Below the pieces are notes generated by a model. It was not told the origin of the DNA. It made no database searches and worked only from the letters and a program-made list of their open reading frames with translations. From the NCBI GenBank assembly GCA_900554835.1, contig USJD01000022.1, positions 1 through 28,984 of the forward strand: 28,984 nt of DNA, read 5' to 3'. Positions 8,350-15,563 of the stretch are shown in pieces (within the stretch, counting starts at the first letter, position 1; every line of letters begins with the position of its first letter). A program made the position numbers and the translations under genes. Source of the DNA: an uncultured Prevotella sp. (GTDB lineage Bacteria; Bacteroidota; Bacteroidia; Bacteroidales; Bacteroidaceae).

Positions 8350-9136
8350 GATGAACAAAATTTCAATATTATCAATTCTGCTCTTTACAGCAGCAAATAC
8401 GCCAACTTTTGGTTGGACGAATCAATACGGAGAGGTAAAAAGTAACAGTCTCCTAAGAAACTACAGTTACTACGTAAGAGGTGGCTACAATTTGGGAGGA
8501 ACAGCTCCTATAGGAATGCCTGCTACTATTCGCACCCTTCATAGCTATTCTGTTCGTCCTAATTTTATATTAGGTTTCGACGCTTTCCACCCTTTCAATG
8601 ACAGTTGGGGAATCATGTTTGGTCTCCACTTTGAAAATAAAGGCATGAAAACAGATGCTGGCGTTAAGAATTACCACATGAAAATGAAATGTGGCGACAG
8701 AGAATTGGAAGGTATGTTCACTGGAAATGTAGTCACTAAAGTAGATCAAAGTTTGGCAACAATACCAATACAAGCAACCTATGATATATCTGAAAAGGTA
8801 AGAATCAAGTTAGGTCCATATTTCTCTTATGTCACCTCACATAAATTTGACGGATATGCCTATGATGGCTATTTGCGTCAAGGTGATCCAACGGGAATGA
8901 AAGTTGAACTTGGTAACACAGATGGCGAACGTGGGGAATACGATTTTTCTGGAGATATGCGCAACTGGCAATTCGGTATAGACGTAGGTGCTGATTGGTA
9001 CTTTTCAAAACGATGGGGAGGTTATGCTGGTCTGACATGGGGTCTTTCTGAAATCTTCAAGAAAAACTTTACAGTATTAGATCAATCATTATACCCTATC
9101 TACGGAACTATCGGTTTGATTTATCAATTGAAATAA
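8342..9136 (+). CDS. Outer-membrane beta-barrel protein (PorT-like fold)
   Basis: About 264 residues with an N-terminal signal peptide (NKISILSILLFTAANTPTFG) and then alternating strands ending in an aromatic/Leu residue (GTIGLIYQLK), the profile of small Bacteroidetes outer-membrane beta-barrels. Strand-like segments include YYVRGGYNLGG, FILGFDAFHPF, VRIKLGPYFSYV and WGGYAGLTWGLSEIF. The frame has ATGs at 8330, 8342 and 8351. The last two give compact signal peptides, and AAGGGAG at 8335-8341 would be correctly spaced only for 8351, so the start is uncertain. It overlaps the PCMD lipoprotein gene and is co-transcribed with it and with the secreted PCMD protein. It may anchor or export one of them. 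Exact role unknown. Confidence 0.7.
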   Translation: MNKMNKISILSILLFTAANTPTFGWTNQYGEVKSNSLLRNYSYYVRGGYNLGGTAPIGMPATIRTLHSYSVRPNFILGFDAFHPFNDSWGIMFGLHFENKGMKTDAGVKNYHMKMKCGDRELEGMFTGNVVTKVDQSLATIPIQATYDISEKVRIKLGPYFSYVTSHKFDGYAYDGYLRQGDPTGMKVELGNTDGERGEYDFSGDMRNWQFGIDVGADWYFSKRWGGYAGLTWGLSEIFKKNFTVLDQSLYPIYGTIGLIYQLK

Positions 9137-9160
9137 AAACTTAATTTAAACAAAGAAAAT

Positions 9161-10738
9161 ATGAAGAAATTATTTACTTCAGTAGCATTGGCACTTGCAC
9201 TGATGTCTGCATCTGCCGAAAATTACACTTGTCCTCTGGCTGTAAGCATCAGTGGTTCTGATGATATACCCGCAGGAGACGTTACAGTATCTGTCACCAA
9301 GCAGGACAATGGCAAATACACCATGGACCTCAAAAACTTTGCTATGGGTGGCATGGGAGTTGGAAATATTCATATTGAGAACGTAGAAGCAACAGAATGC
9401 GGAAACGTAACCGCTTTGGAAACCCAACAAACCATTCAAATCACTCAGGGTGACGATGCTTCTGTTGAAGATTGGATGGGTCCTGGTTTAGGCGACCTTC
9501 CTATTCTTCTCAAAGGTCAACTCAAAGGTGGAAATTTCAATGCAATTTTGAATATTCCACTTGCAGGAGGCATGATTGTGGGTGTGAAATTAGGTAACGA
9601 TGCCAACCAGATGGGTCAATTACCAAACTCTGGATTCGAAGAATTTTCAGAAAAGAGCAAAGAACCAATCGGATGGCATTCCTTCTATAAAGGTAACCTT
9701 GCAGGCTCGTTAGCAGGAACAGCAGCAGGACAGCGTACGTGGGAATCAGAAGACAAACCAGAGAGCAGCGAAGGCACTAAGTCCGTCATGATAAAATCCT
9801 CAAGCATTCTTTCTGTCTCTGCCAACGGAACCATTACAACGGGGCACATTCAAGCAGGAGCCATGTCTGCTTCAAACAAAAAAAATTGCTCATTCCTTGA
9901 TTTTAGTAAGACAGACCTTGATGTTGATAATAATCCATTCTACGCAGTGCTGACTAATAAGCCAGACTTTATTAAGATGAGCGTAAAGTATCATGTGGGG
10001 GAAAGAAGTGCTAAAAATTGGTCGGGAAAAGTTGAAACTTACAGTAATTATGTTACAGCATCAGCCAAAGCTATTCTCACAAACGGGAAATACGTACAAG
10101 ACCCAGAAGTTGATGATTACAAAGATAATATCATCGCACGTGCAGAGAATAAAACAATAGCAGATACAAAAGATGCTTGGCAAGAAATTTCCATTCCATT
10201 TACATACGCAAAGGATAAGGAAACCCCTAAGGCTGCTCTTGTTACAATCTCTACATGCGCAGAACCTGGAGGTGGTAGCAAAAACACTAAGGATCCAGAC
10301 ATTCTCTATGTAGATGATGTAGAACTTGTATATAATGCTGGTTTTAAATCAGTTTCTTTCAACAATGAAGAATTGACTGATTTTGATGATTCTGGAAACA
10401 TAAACATAGAGAAATACGACAAGAAAGTTAAACCTGAAGATTTTACCATTGTAGCGGAAGGCGCAGGTGCTTACGTAACCAAGAAGATAACAGCTGATGA
10501 TGAAGCAACATATGTAACAATTACGGTTACTTCAAATGACTTAAAAACATTTGTCACTCGTACAGTAACCTTCCCAGGTTTGGTAAACGGCATCAACAAG
10601 CCTCAGACCGTTACTCTCCCTAACGGCATCAACGCCATCTACAACCTCGCTGGTCAGCAGGTAAGTTCTATGACTTCTGGCAATGTTTACATTGTGAAGA
10701 CCACTGACGGAAAGACCAAGAAGGTTATCAAGAAATAA
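9161..10738 (+). CDS. Secreted calycin-like / PCMD protein with C-terminal sorting-like tail
   Basis: A 525-residue exported protein. The signal peptide is MKKLFTSVALALALMSASAE. Residues about 20-150 (TCPLAVSISGSDDIP, DLKNFAMGGMGVGNIHIENV, GGNFNAILNIPLAGG) resemble the Bacteroidetes calycin-like domain. Residues about 155-395 (LPNSGFEEFSEKSKEPIGWH ... DPDILYVDDVELVYNAGF) resemble PCMD. An Ig-like piece follows at about 396-475. The last 40 residues (AIYNLAGQQV, then GNVYIVKTTDGKTKKVIKK) look like a type A sorting signal of the type IX secretion system, or its common Prevotella variant. The cassette therefore carries two PCMD proteins around one barrel. Substrate or partner is unknown. The product is probably cell-surface or secreted. 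Confidence 0.72.
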   Translation: MKKLFTSVALALALMSASAENYTCPLAVSISGSDDIPAGDVTVSVTKQDNGKYTMDLKNFAMGGMGVGNIHIENVEATECGNVTALETQQTIQITQGDDASVEDWMGPGLGDLPILLKGQLKGGNFNAILNIPLAGGMIVGVKLGNDANQMGQLPNSGFEEFSEKSKEPIGWHSFYKGNLAGSLAGTAAGQRTWESEDKPESSEGTKSVMIKSSSILSVSANGTITTGHIQAGAMSASNKKNCSFLDFSKTDLDVDNNPFYAVLTNKPDFIKMSVKYHVGERSAKNWSGKVETYSNYVTASAKAILTNGKYVQDPEVDDYKDNIIARAENKTIADTKDAWQEISIPFTYAKDKETPKAALVTISTCAEPGGGSKNTKDPDILYVDDVELVYNAGFKSVSFNNEELTDFDDSGNINIEKYDKKVKPEDFTIVAEGAGAYVTKKITADDEATYVTITVTSNDLKTFVTRTVTFPGLVNGINKPQTVTLPNGINAIYNLAGQQVSSMTSGNVYIVKTTDGKTKKVIKK

Positions 10739-10800
10739 TGGTTTTAAAAAGTAAAATAACGATACAGAAGTAACAATTTACTTCCTATCATAAACATCAG

Positions 10801-10880
10801 AATCCTCGGCAGAAGGAAATTTCCTTTCGCCGAGGATTTTTTCTGCGTGGGCAGGCGCAAATTTTTCCCTGCCCACGCAA
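10801..10880 (+). terminator. Double hairpin terminator of the PCMD cassette
   Basis: First hairpin: AATCCTCGGC (10801-10810) pairs with GCCGAGGATT (10829-10838), with a palindromic AAGGAAATTTCCTT between, then a T-run. Second hairpin: TGCGTGGGCAGG (10844-10855) pairs perfectly with CCTGCCCACGCA (10868-10879), then A-rich DNA. The first is a good plus-strand terminator; the second may back it up. Confidence 0.85.
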
Positions 10881-11128
10881 AAATAAAAGTGGTACCCTAC
10901 TATCCTATTCGATACACTACAGATATAAATTTAGGCTTTCCCTATATATAATAAGGTGTACGTACACAAAAATAGGCCTTTTCGTCTTACAAAAAGTTAA
11001 AAAAGTGACTTTTTTCTACTTTTACATCATTTTTTCTTTCTTTTTGTTTGTTATTACAATCTTTTTCTTTACCTTTGCAATCGCAAACAAGAAAATAAAA
11101 ATTTTAAACTCAATAAAAGATTAAGATT
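10881..11128 (+). promoter_or_regulatory. gdhA upstream region: promoter and two operator-like dyads
   Basis: Promoter: TTTG (11047-11050), 19 bp, TACCTTTG (11070-11077). It leaves a leader of about 45 nt without Shine-Dalgarno. Upstream lie ATATATAATAAGGT (10944-10957), which runs into the perfect 12-bp palindrome GTGTACGTACAC (10956-10967), and a second perfect dyad AAAAAAGT-G-ACTTTTTT (10999-11015). Both dyads are placed where a regulator could bind. No gene is seen in the stretch. Confidence 0.65.
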
Positions 11129-12463
11129 ATGAAAGCATCAGAAGTCATTGCGAATCTCCAGAGAAGATTCCCTAATGAGCCTGAATACATTCAGGCAGTT
11201 AGTCAGGTACTTGGTACCATCGAGGAAGAGTACAACAAGCACCCTGAGTTTGAGAAAGCAAACCTCATCGAGCGTCTTTGCATTCCAGACCGTGTCATCG
11301 AATTCCGTGTATCATGGGTAGATGATAAGGGTAACGTTCAGACTAACATGGGTTACCGCGTTCAGCACAACAACGTAATCGGCCCTTACAAGGGAGGTCT
11401 TCGCTACCACAAGTCTGTTAACTTGGGTATCCTGAAGTTCCTTGCTTTCGAGCAGACTTTCAAGAACTCTCTTACTACTCTCCCTATGGGTGGTGCAAAG
11501 GGTGGTTCTGACTTCTCTCCACGTGGCAAGAGCAACAACGAGGTGATGCGTTTCTGCCAGGCTTTCATGACTGAGCTTTACCGTCACATGGGTCCAGACG
11601 AGGACGTTCCTGCAGGTGATATCGGTGTTGGTGGCCGTGAGGTAGGTTACCTCTTCGGTATGTACAAGAAGTTGACTCACCAGTTCCAGGGTGTCTTGAC
11701 TGGTAAGGGTCAGGAGTTCGGTGGTTCTCGTATCCGTCCTGAGGCTACAGGTTACGGTAACGTTTACTTCCTCTGCAACATGCTCGCTACAAAGAACATC
11801 GACATCAAGGGCAAGACTGTTTTGGTATCTGGTTCTGGTAACGTTGCTCAATATACAATGGAGAAGTTGATCGAGTTGGGTGCTAAGCCAGTGACATGTT
11901 CTGACTCTGACGGTTACATCTACGATCCAGATGGTATCGATCGCGAGAAGCTCGACTACATCATGGAACTCAAGAACGTAGAGCGCGGTCGTATCAAGGA
12001 GTATGCTGAGAAATATGGCGTGAAGTATGTAGAGGGTGCAAAGCCTTGGTTTGAGAAGGCAGACATCGCTCTCCCATCAGCTACTCAGAATGAGATCAAC
12101 GAGGAAGCTGCTAAGGCTCTCATCGCTAATGGTGTGATTGCTGTCAGCGAGGGTGCTAACATGCCATCTACTCCAGAGGCTATCAAGGTATTCCAGGATG
12201 CTAAGATTCTCTACGCTCCAGGTAAGGCTGCCAACGCAGGTGGTGTTGCTGTATCAGGTCTCGAGATGAGCCAGAACTCAGAGCGTTTGAAGTGGTCTCG
12301 TGAGGAAGTTGACGCTAAGCTCCACGACATCATGAACGACATTCACGCTAACTGTGTGAAGTATGGTACAGAGGCTGACGGTTACGTTAACTATGTAAAG
12401 GGTGCTAACGTAGCAGGTTTCTTGAAGGTAGCTAAGGCTATGATGGCTCAGGGTATCGTATAA
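11129..12463 (+). CDS. gdhA: Glutamate dehydrogenase (probably NADP-specific)
   Basis: A 444-residue cytoplasmic enzyme, the size of hexameric bacterial GDH. It interconverts 2-oxoglutarate plus ammonia and glutamate, and is a main route of ammonia assimilation in Bacteroidales. Motifs: GPYKGGLRYH (85-94), the catalytic-lysine loop PMGGAKGG (119-126, K124), PAGDIGVGGREVG (161-173) and the dinucleotide-binding SGSGNVAQ (234-241). NADP preference is inferred from similarity to the biosynthetic E. coli-type enzyme, not from a residue I can prove. Codon use is strongly biased as in rpsA, so expression is expected to be high. Single-gene unit with its own promoter and terminator; the dyads upstream suggest control by nitrogen or redox state. 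Confidence 0.96.
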   Translation: MKASEVIANLQRRFPNEPEYIQAVSQVLGTIEEEYNKHPEFEKANLIERLCIPDRVIEFRVSWVDDKGNVQTNMGYRVQHNNVIGPYKGGLRYHKSVNLGILKFLAFEQTFKNSLTTLPMGGAKGGSDFSPRGKSNNEVMRFCQAFMTELYRHMGPDEDVPAGDIGVGGREVGYLFGMYKKLTHQFQGVLTGKGQEFGGSRIRPEATGYGNVYFLCNMLATKNIDIKGKTVLVSGSGNVAQYTMEKLIELGAKPVTCSDSDGYIYDPDGIDREKLDYIMELKNVERGRIKEYAEKYGVKYVEGAKPWFEKADIALPSATQNEINEEAAKALIANGVIAVSEGANMPSTPEAIKVFQDAKILYAPGKAANAGGVAVSGLEMSQNSERLKWSREEVDAKLHDIMNDIHANCVKYGTEADGYVNYVKGANVAGFLKVAKAMMAQGIV

Positions 12464-12488
12464 TCATATCAACTTTAAGATATTACTC

Positions 12489-12527
12489 AAAGAAAGTAGG
12501 CCGTTTTTGACCTACTTTCTTTTTTTT
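12489..12527 (+). terminator. gdhA intrinsic terminator
   Basis: AAAGAAAGTAGG (12489-12500) pairs perfectly with CCTACTTTCTTT (12511-12522) around a 10-base loop and is followed by T residues. Confidence 0.93.
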
Positions 12528-12563
12528 ATGCGTAAAAAATTTGCTTTAAAAAGAGCGCAACTT

Positions 12564-12678
12564 AACGAAGCGCTTCATTAACCTCTAACGAAGCGCATCA
12601 TTAACACCTAACGAAGCGCATCATTAGCACCTAACGAAGCGCATCATTAACATCTAATAAAGCGCATCATTAAAACCC
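12564..12678 (+). repeat. 23-bp tandem repeat array 2 (AAYGAAGC family), 5 copies
   Basis: Five contiguous 23-bp units start at 12564, 12587, 12610, 12633 and 12656. The core is AACGAAGCGCATCATTA. Copy 1 has GAAGCGCTTC, a perfect palindrome; the later copies have one changed base per arm. The last copy starts AATAAAGC and is degenerate. The array begins about 37 bp after the gdhA terminator's T-run, on the same strand, and is not coding. The remaining bases to 12753 show nothing recognisable. Confidence 0.9.
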
Positions 12679-12753
12679 ACCTTTCAAGTGCCTCTGTTTA
12701 GCAGAAAATCTGCACCACAATATGACATAAACAACACAATGAAAAATGGGGTT

Positions 12754-12777
12754 CAGCCTACTTTATTCTGTAGGCTG
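12754..12777 (-). terminator. Hairpin overlapping the stop of the small membrane gene
   Basis: CAGCCTA (12754-12760) and TAGGCTG (12771-12777) form a perfect 7-bp stem. On the minus strand it is followed by AACCCCATTTTTC. The TAA stop of the gene lies in the loop. Confidence 0.6.
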
Positions 12778-13194
12778 ATAGAAAAGTACTGCCTTTATGT
12801 AAGTCTCAAACTTGGGATCTTTATGCTTGCTCAATCTCATTTGGATGATAGCTTTCAAAACCGCATAAAAACAGAGGGTCAGCATCAAACCGATGACAAT
12901 CGCCAAGACGGACGTCCAGGTCTTGCCATAAACGTAGGCACTATCTGGCATTGCAGACAAGATGATGATAGGAATCAAAGTAATAATACCTCCAACAGTC
13001 ATCTTATGGCGAGGAGTACCACCCATATCCATGATGGCTTGCTTATCGAAGAGGTAATCCTCCAACTCCATCCGCTCGATACCGTAATCCTCTAACTTTG
13101 GGAAGTTTGGACGGTCGCCATACTTCTTGATCTTGTCAGTCACCTTATGTTCGAAGTCATCAAAAAACTCCTTCTCTGGATCTTTTAAGTTCAT
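12763..13194 (-). CDS. Small two-helix membrane protein, function unknown
   Basis: A 143-residue protein. An acidic/basic N-terminal half (MNLKDPEKEFFDDFEHKVTD, later PNFPKLEDYGIERMELEDYL) is followed by two hydrophobic segments, about residues 66-83 (VGGIITLIPIIILSAMP) and 92-116 (TSVLAIVIGLMLTLCFYAVL). A short charged tail ends KAVLFYQPTE. There is no signal peptide, so the N-terminal part is probably cytoplasmic. I do not recognise a named family. It stands alone between the gdhA repeat array and rnpB, on the same strand as rnpB, and has its own terminator hairpin overlapping the stop. The ATG at 13194 is the first in the frame. It is probably real because the charge and helix layout are coherent and the stop is coupled to a terminator. 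Confidence 0.7.
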   Translation of the reverse strand: MNLKDPEKEFFDDFEHKVTDKIKKYGDRPNFPKLEDYGIERMELEDYLFDKQAIMDMGGTPRHKMTVGGIITLIPIIILSAMPDSAYVYGKTWTSVLAIVIGLMLTLCFYAVLKAIIQMRLSKHKDPKFETYIKAVLFYQPTE

Positions 13195-13319
13195 TTTCTT
13201 ATTATATTAAATATTGAATATTCCTGCAAAAATCACCACAACAATTACAAAAGAAAAAAGCAAAGGTATCTTATCACGAGAAACCTTCGCCTTCATTCTT
13301 TTTCTGTAAAAAAAGAAAG

Positions 13320-13728
13320 CAGTGCCCCTATAAGCCGAGTTCTGTCAGTATCTTACCAGAAGTAAGAACAGAGTCTGCCATTTATCTAGCCCTAAAGTCA
13401 CCCTTAGGTTCAAGCACTCTACCCTCCACAGTAGCCCGAAGACTTCGGACGAGCCGCCCTCAAACTGCGGTTTACATGAGCTTACAGCTCCCAGATGGCA
13501 CAGCCTGACGATCACCCGCCAGCTGGTGGTCTCTTACACCACCTTCTCACCCTTACTCTCACCACCCCACTCAAAGAGTAAGATAGTAAAAGCGGTTATT
13601 TTCTTCTGCCGACACCTACTGTCACCAATAGCTTCTATTTTCGGAAGTGGGATGCCCTATGCTGCCCGGACTTTCCTCCCGCATCCCCATCAAGGAATGC
13701 CAGCGACAGACCGGAGCGCTGCTTTCAG
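13320..13728 (-). ncRNA. rnpB: RNase P RNA (class A)
   Basis: The catalytic RNA of ribonuclease P, which matures tRNA 5' ends. On the minus strand it carries the universal GAGGAAAGTCCGGGCAGCAT near the 5' end (P4/CR-I region). Near the 3' end it has the conserved ACAGAACTCGGCTTATAG. The two ends can pair as in bacterial type A RNase P. The 5' end is placed about 5 nt after a TACCTTTG box, and the 3' end at the GGGGCACT that closes P1; both ends are accurate only to a few bases. At about 409 nt it is at the long end for the class. Short reading frames over it are shadows. Confidence 0.93.
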
Positions 13729-13732
13729 TCTG

Positions 13733-13846
13733 CAAAGGTACAAAAAACTTTTGAATCTCTGCTATGTTTCTTTACTTTTTTCCAATATTAACCTATAGAG
13801 GTCTTCTTACGCCGTATTCTATTTCTTCCTACACCTTATTATATAT
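13733..13846 (-). promoter_or_regulatory. rnpB promoter region with ATATATAATAAGGT motif
   Basis: Minus strand TACCTTTG (13740-13733) is the likely -7 box, but no convincing TTTG -33 box lies at the usual distance. ATATATAATAAGGTGTA (minus strand, from 13846 to 13830) lies about 95 bp upstream of the -7 box. It shares 17 bases with the copy upstream of gdhA. Confidence 0.55.
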
Positions 13847-13874
13847 GTGCACGAATCATACTGGCGTCATTAAA

Positions 13875-15440
13875 TTAGTGCTTGCAGCAGCAACCTCCTT
13901 CGTGTTTTACACCGCCAATGACAGCCTGATGCTGATCACGCAACAAGTCGTTGACAGTCTTTACAGGATTGAAAGTGCTCAGAGGAACCTCTACAAAGAC
14001 GGTATTCCAATCGCTCATCGCACCATTCCACAGACCAGGCAACTCCAATGCCTTCAGGTCCTTACCATTCTTACTCTTGCTTGAAATAAAGCCAGTAGTT
14101 GGATCCACATAATCAGGCAGATTGAATGGTTCGCCCTTATAGTTCTTTGTAGCACAAACGAGATCAACAGGATTGAAGTGAGTGCCCTGAGTAAACATCT
14201 TCATATATTCCTCATTGTTTGTATCAATCTGAGAGCTCTCAAGAATCTGCAAACTTACAGTGCCATCATTATTATAAGTAAGGAAAGGACCGCCACCAGG
14301 CTCACCAACGTTCTTGACTACACCGCAGACACGCATAGGTCGGTTCAATTTCTTACGCAAATAAATAACCAGTTCGGCATCCTCCAATTCCTTGATATCT
14401 GCACGGCGGCAGCAGAGATCACGCTGAACGAAGCGGATAATCTCCTCCAATTTTTCATGATTATAAAGACCAGAGTCAAGCAAATTCAAGTATTCGAAAG
14501 CCTTCTTCTGAAGAGTAACCAGAATACCAGCAATAACCTGCTTATAGGTTACTGTGTCTGCCTTCAAGCGATCTGGCACTACATTATCAATGTTCTTCAC
14601 AAAGACAACGTCGGCATCAATTTCATTCAGATTTTGGATCAGAGCGCCATGACCTCCCGGACGGAACAGCAAGCTGCCATCCTCATTGCGGAAAGGAGTG
14701 TTGTCAGGATTTGCTGCAATCGTATCGGTGCTTGGTTTCTGCTCAGAGAAAGAGATGTTGTACTTCACACCAAACTTCTCTGCATAGAAATCAGCCTTCT
14801 CTGCCACCTTCTGCTTGAAAAGTTCCAAATGGTCATGAGAAACTGTAAAGTGTACGTTAGCCTCACCATTGCTACTTGCATAGAGAGCTGCCTCTACCAG
14901 GTGTTCCTCCATAGGAGTACGCACCTCATCTGCAGAATACTCATGGAAGAGCAATAAGCCCTTAGGCAACTGACCATAGTTGAGTCCTTTTGCTTCCAAA
15001 AGGTTAGCCACCACAGCCTTATAGTTACCTTCACCCATCAGTTTCTTGATGCCCTTGCCTTCATTCTCACGACATTTGTCACAGAGAGCCTCACGGAAAG
15101 CAAACTTCTTGATGTTCTCGAAGAAATGCTTCTCAAAGTCTGTAGTAGGTACATCGTAAGGAGCGCTCAAGAAAGCAAACATATTCTTGAACATACGACT
15201 GGCAGCACCGGATGCAGGCACAAACTTCACGATTTTGTGACCCTCAGCCTTGTACTCATTCCAGGCCTGCTCATAGTTTTTCACTTCGTCATCTGTAGGA
15301 GCCATGATGCCCTTGCCGATAGCGGCAGCAGCCTCAAGTTTCAAGAAAGGAAAACCATTCTTGATCTGCTCCAACTGATGTTCAATTTGTTGCTCGCTAA
15401 TGCCACGAGCCTTGATTTGACTTAGATCTTGCTGATTCAT
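13875..15440 (-). CDS. DUF4301 family protein, nucleotidyltransferase-like
   Basis: A 521-residue cytoplasmic protein of a family found mainly in Bacteroidetes (DUF4301). VPASGAASRMFK (74-85) resembles the Gly-rich nucleotide loop of sugar-nucleotide pyrophosphorylases. PGGHGALIQNL (261-271) and ADVVFVKNIDN (276-286) resemble the uridine-binding and metal-binding parts of UDP-sugar pyrophosphorylases. A nucleotidyltransferase role is therefore plausible but not proven. The tail ends GGCCCKH: three adjacent cysteines and a histidine, a possible metal or redox site. No signal peptide. It is divergent from relA across a 123-bp gap and read toward rnpB. The ATG at 15440 fits the expected N-terminus. 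A minus-strand TATATTTG at 15484-15477 could be its -7 box. Confidence 0.8.
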   Translation of the reverse strand: MNQQDLSQIKARGISEQQIEHQLEQIKNGFPFLKLEAAAAIGKGIMAPTDDEVKNYEQAWNEYKAEGHKIVKFVPASGAASRMFKNMFAFLSAPYDVPTTDFEKHFFENIKKFAFREALCDKCRENEGKGIKKLMGEGNYKAVVANLLEAKGLNYGQLPKGLLLFHEYSADEVRTPMEEHLVEAALYASSNGEANVHFTVSHDHLELFKQKVAEKADFYAEKFGVKYNISFSEQKPSTDTIAANPDNTPFRNEDGSLLFRPGGHGALIQNLNEIDADVVFVKNIDNVVPDRLKADTVTYKQVIAGILVTLQKKAFEYLNLLDSGLYNHEKLEEIIRFVQRDLCCRRADIKELEDAELVIYLRKKLNRPMRVCGVVKNVGEPGGGPFLTYNNDGTVSLQILESSQIDTNNEEYMKMFTQGTHFNPVDLVCATKNYKGEPFNLPDYVDPTTGFISSKSKNGKDLKALELPGLWNGAMSDWNTVFVEVPLSTFNPVKTVNDLLRDQHQAVIGGVKHEGGCCCKH

Positions 15441-15526
15441 AATACCACATTTATGTTATTTTATGCGATTATGCCACAAATATAGTAACTTTTTTTGAAA
15501 ATGCGAAATATTTGCGCGATTTTTTG

Positions 15527-15563
15527 TACCTTTGCAGCAAAATATTAACAAGGAGGGATAAAA
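15527..15563 (+). promoter_or_regulatory. relA promoter box and strong Shine-Dalgarno
   Basis: TACCTTTG (15527-15534) is a good -7 box, but the -33 position has no clear TTTG. The leader is about 25 nt long and contains AAGGAGGG (15550-15557), six bases before the ATG. That is a near-perfect Shine-Dalgarno, unusual in this phylum. Confidence 0.7.

Noticed and set aside
11312..11851. Antisense frame over gdhA
   Set aside because: Same codon-bias effect as in rpsA.
13526..13798. Short plus-strand frames across 13526-13798
   Set aside because: The DNA is rnpB on the other strand; universal RNase P RNA motifs explain it.
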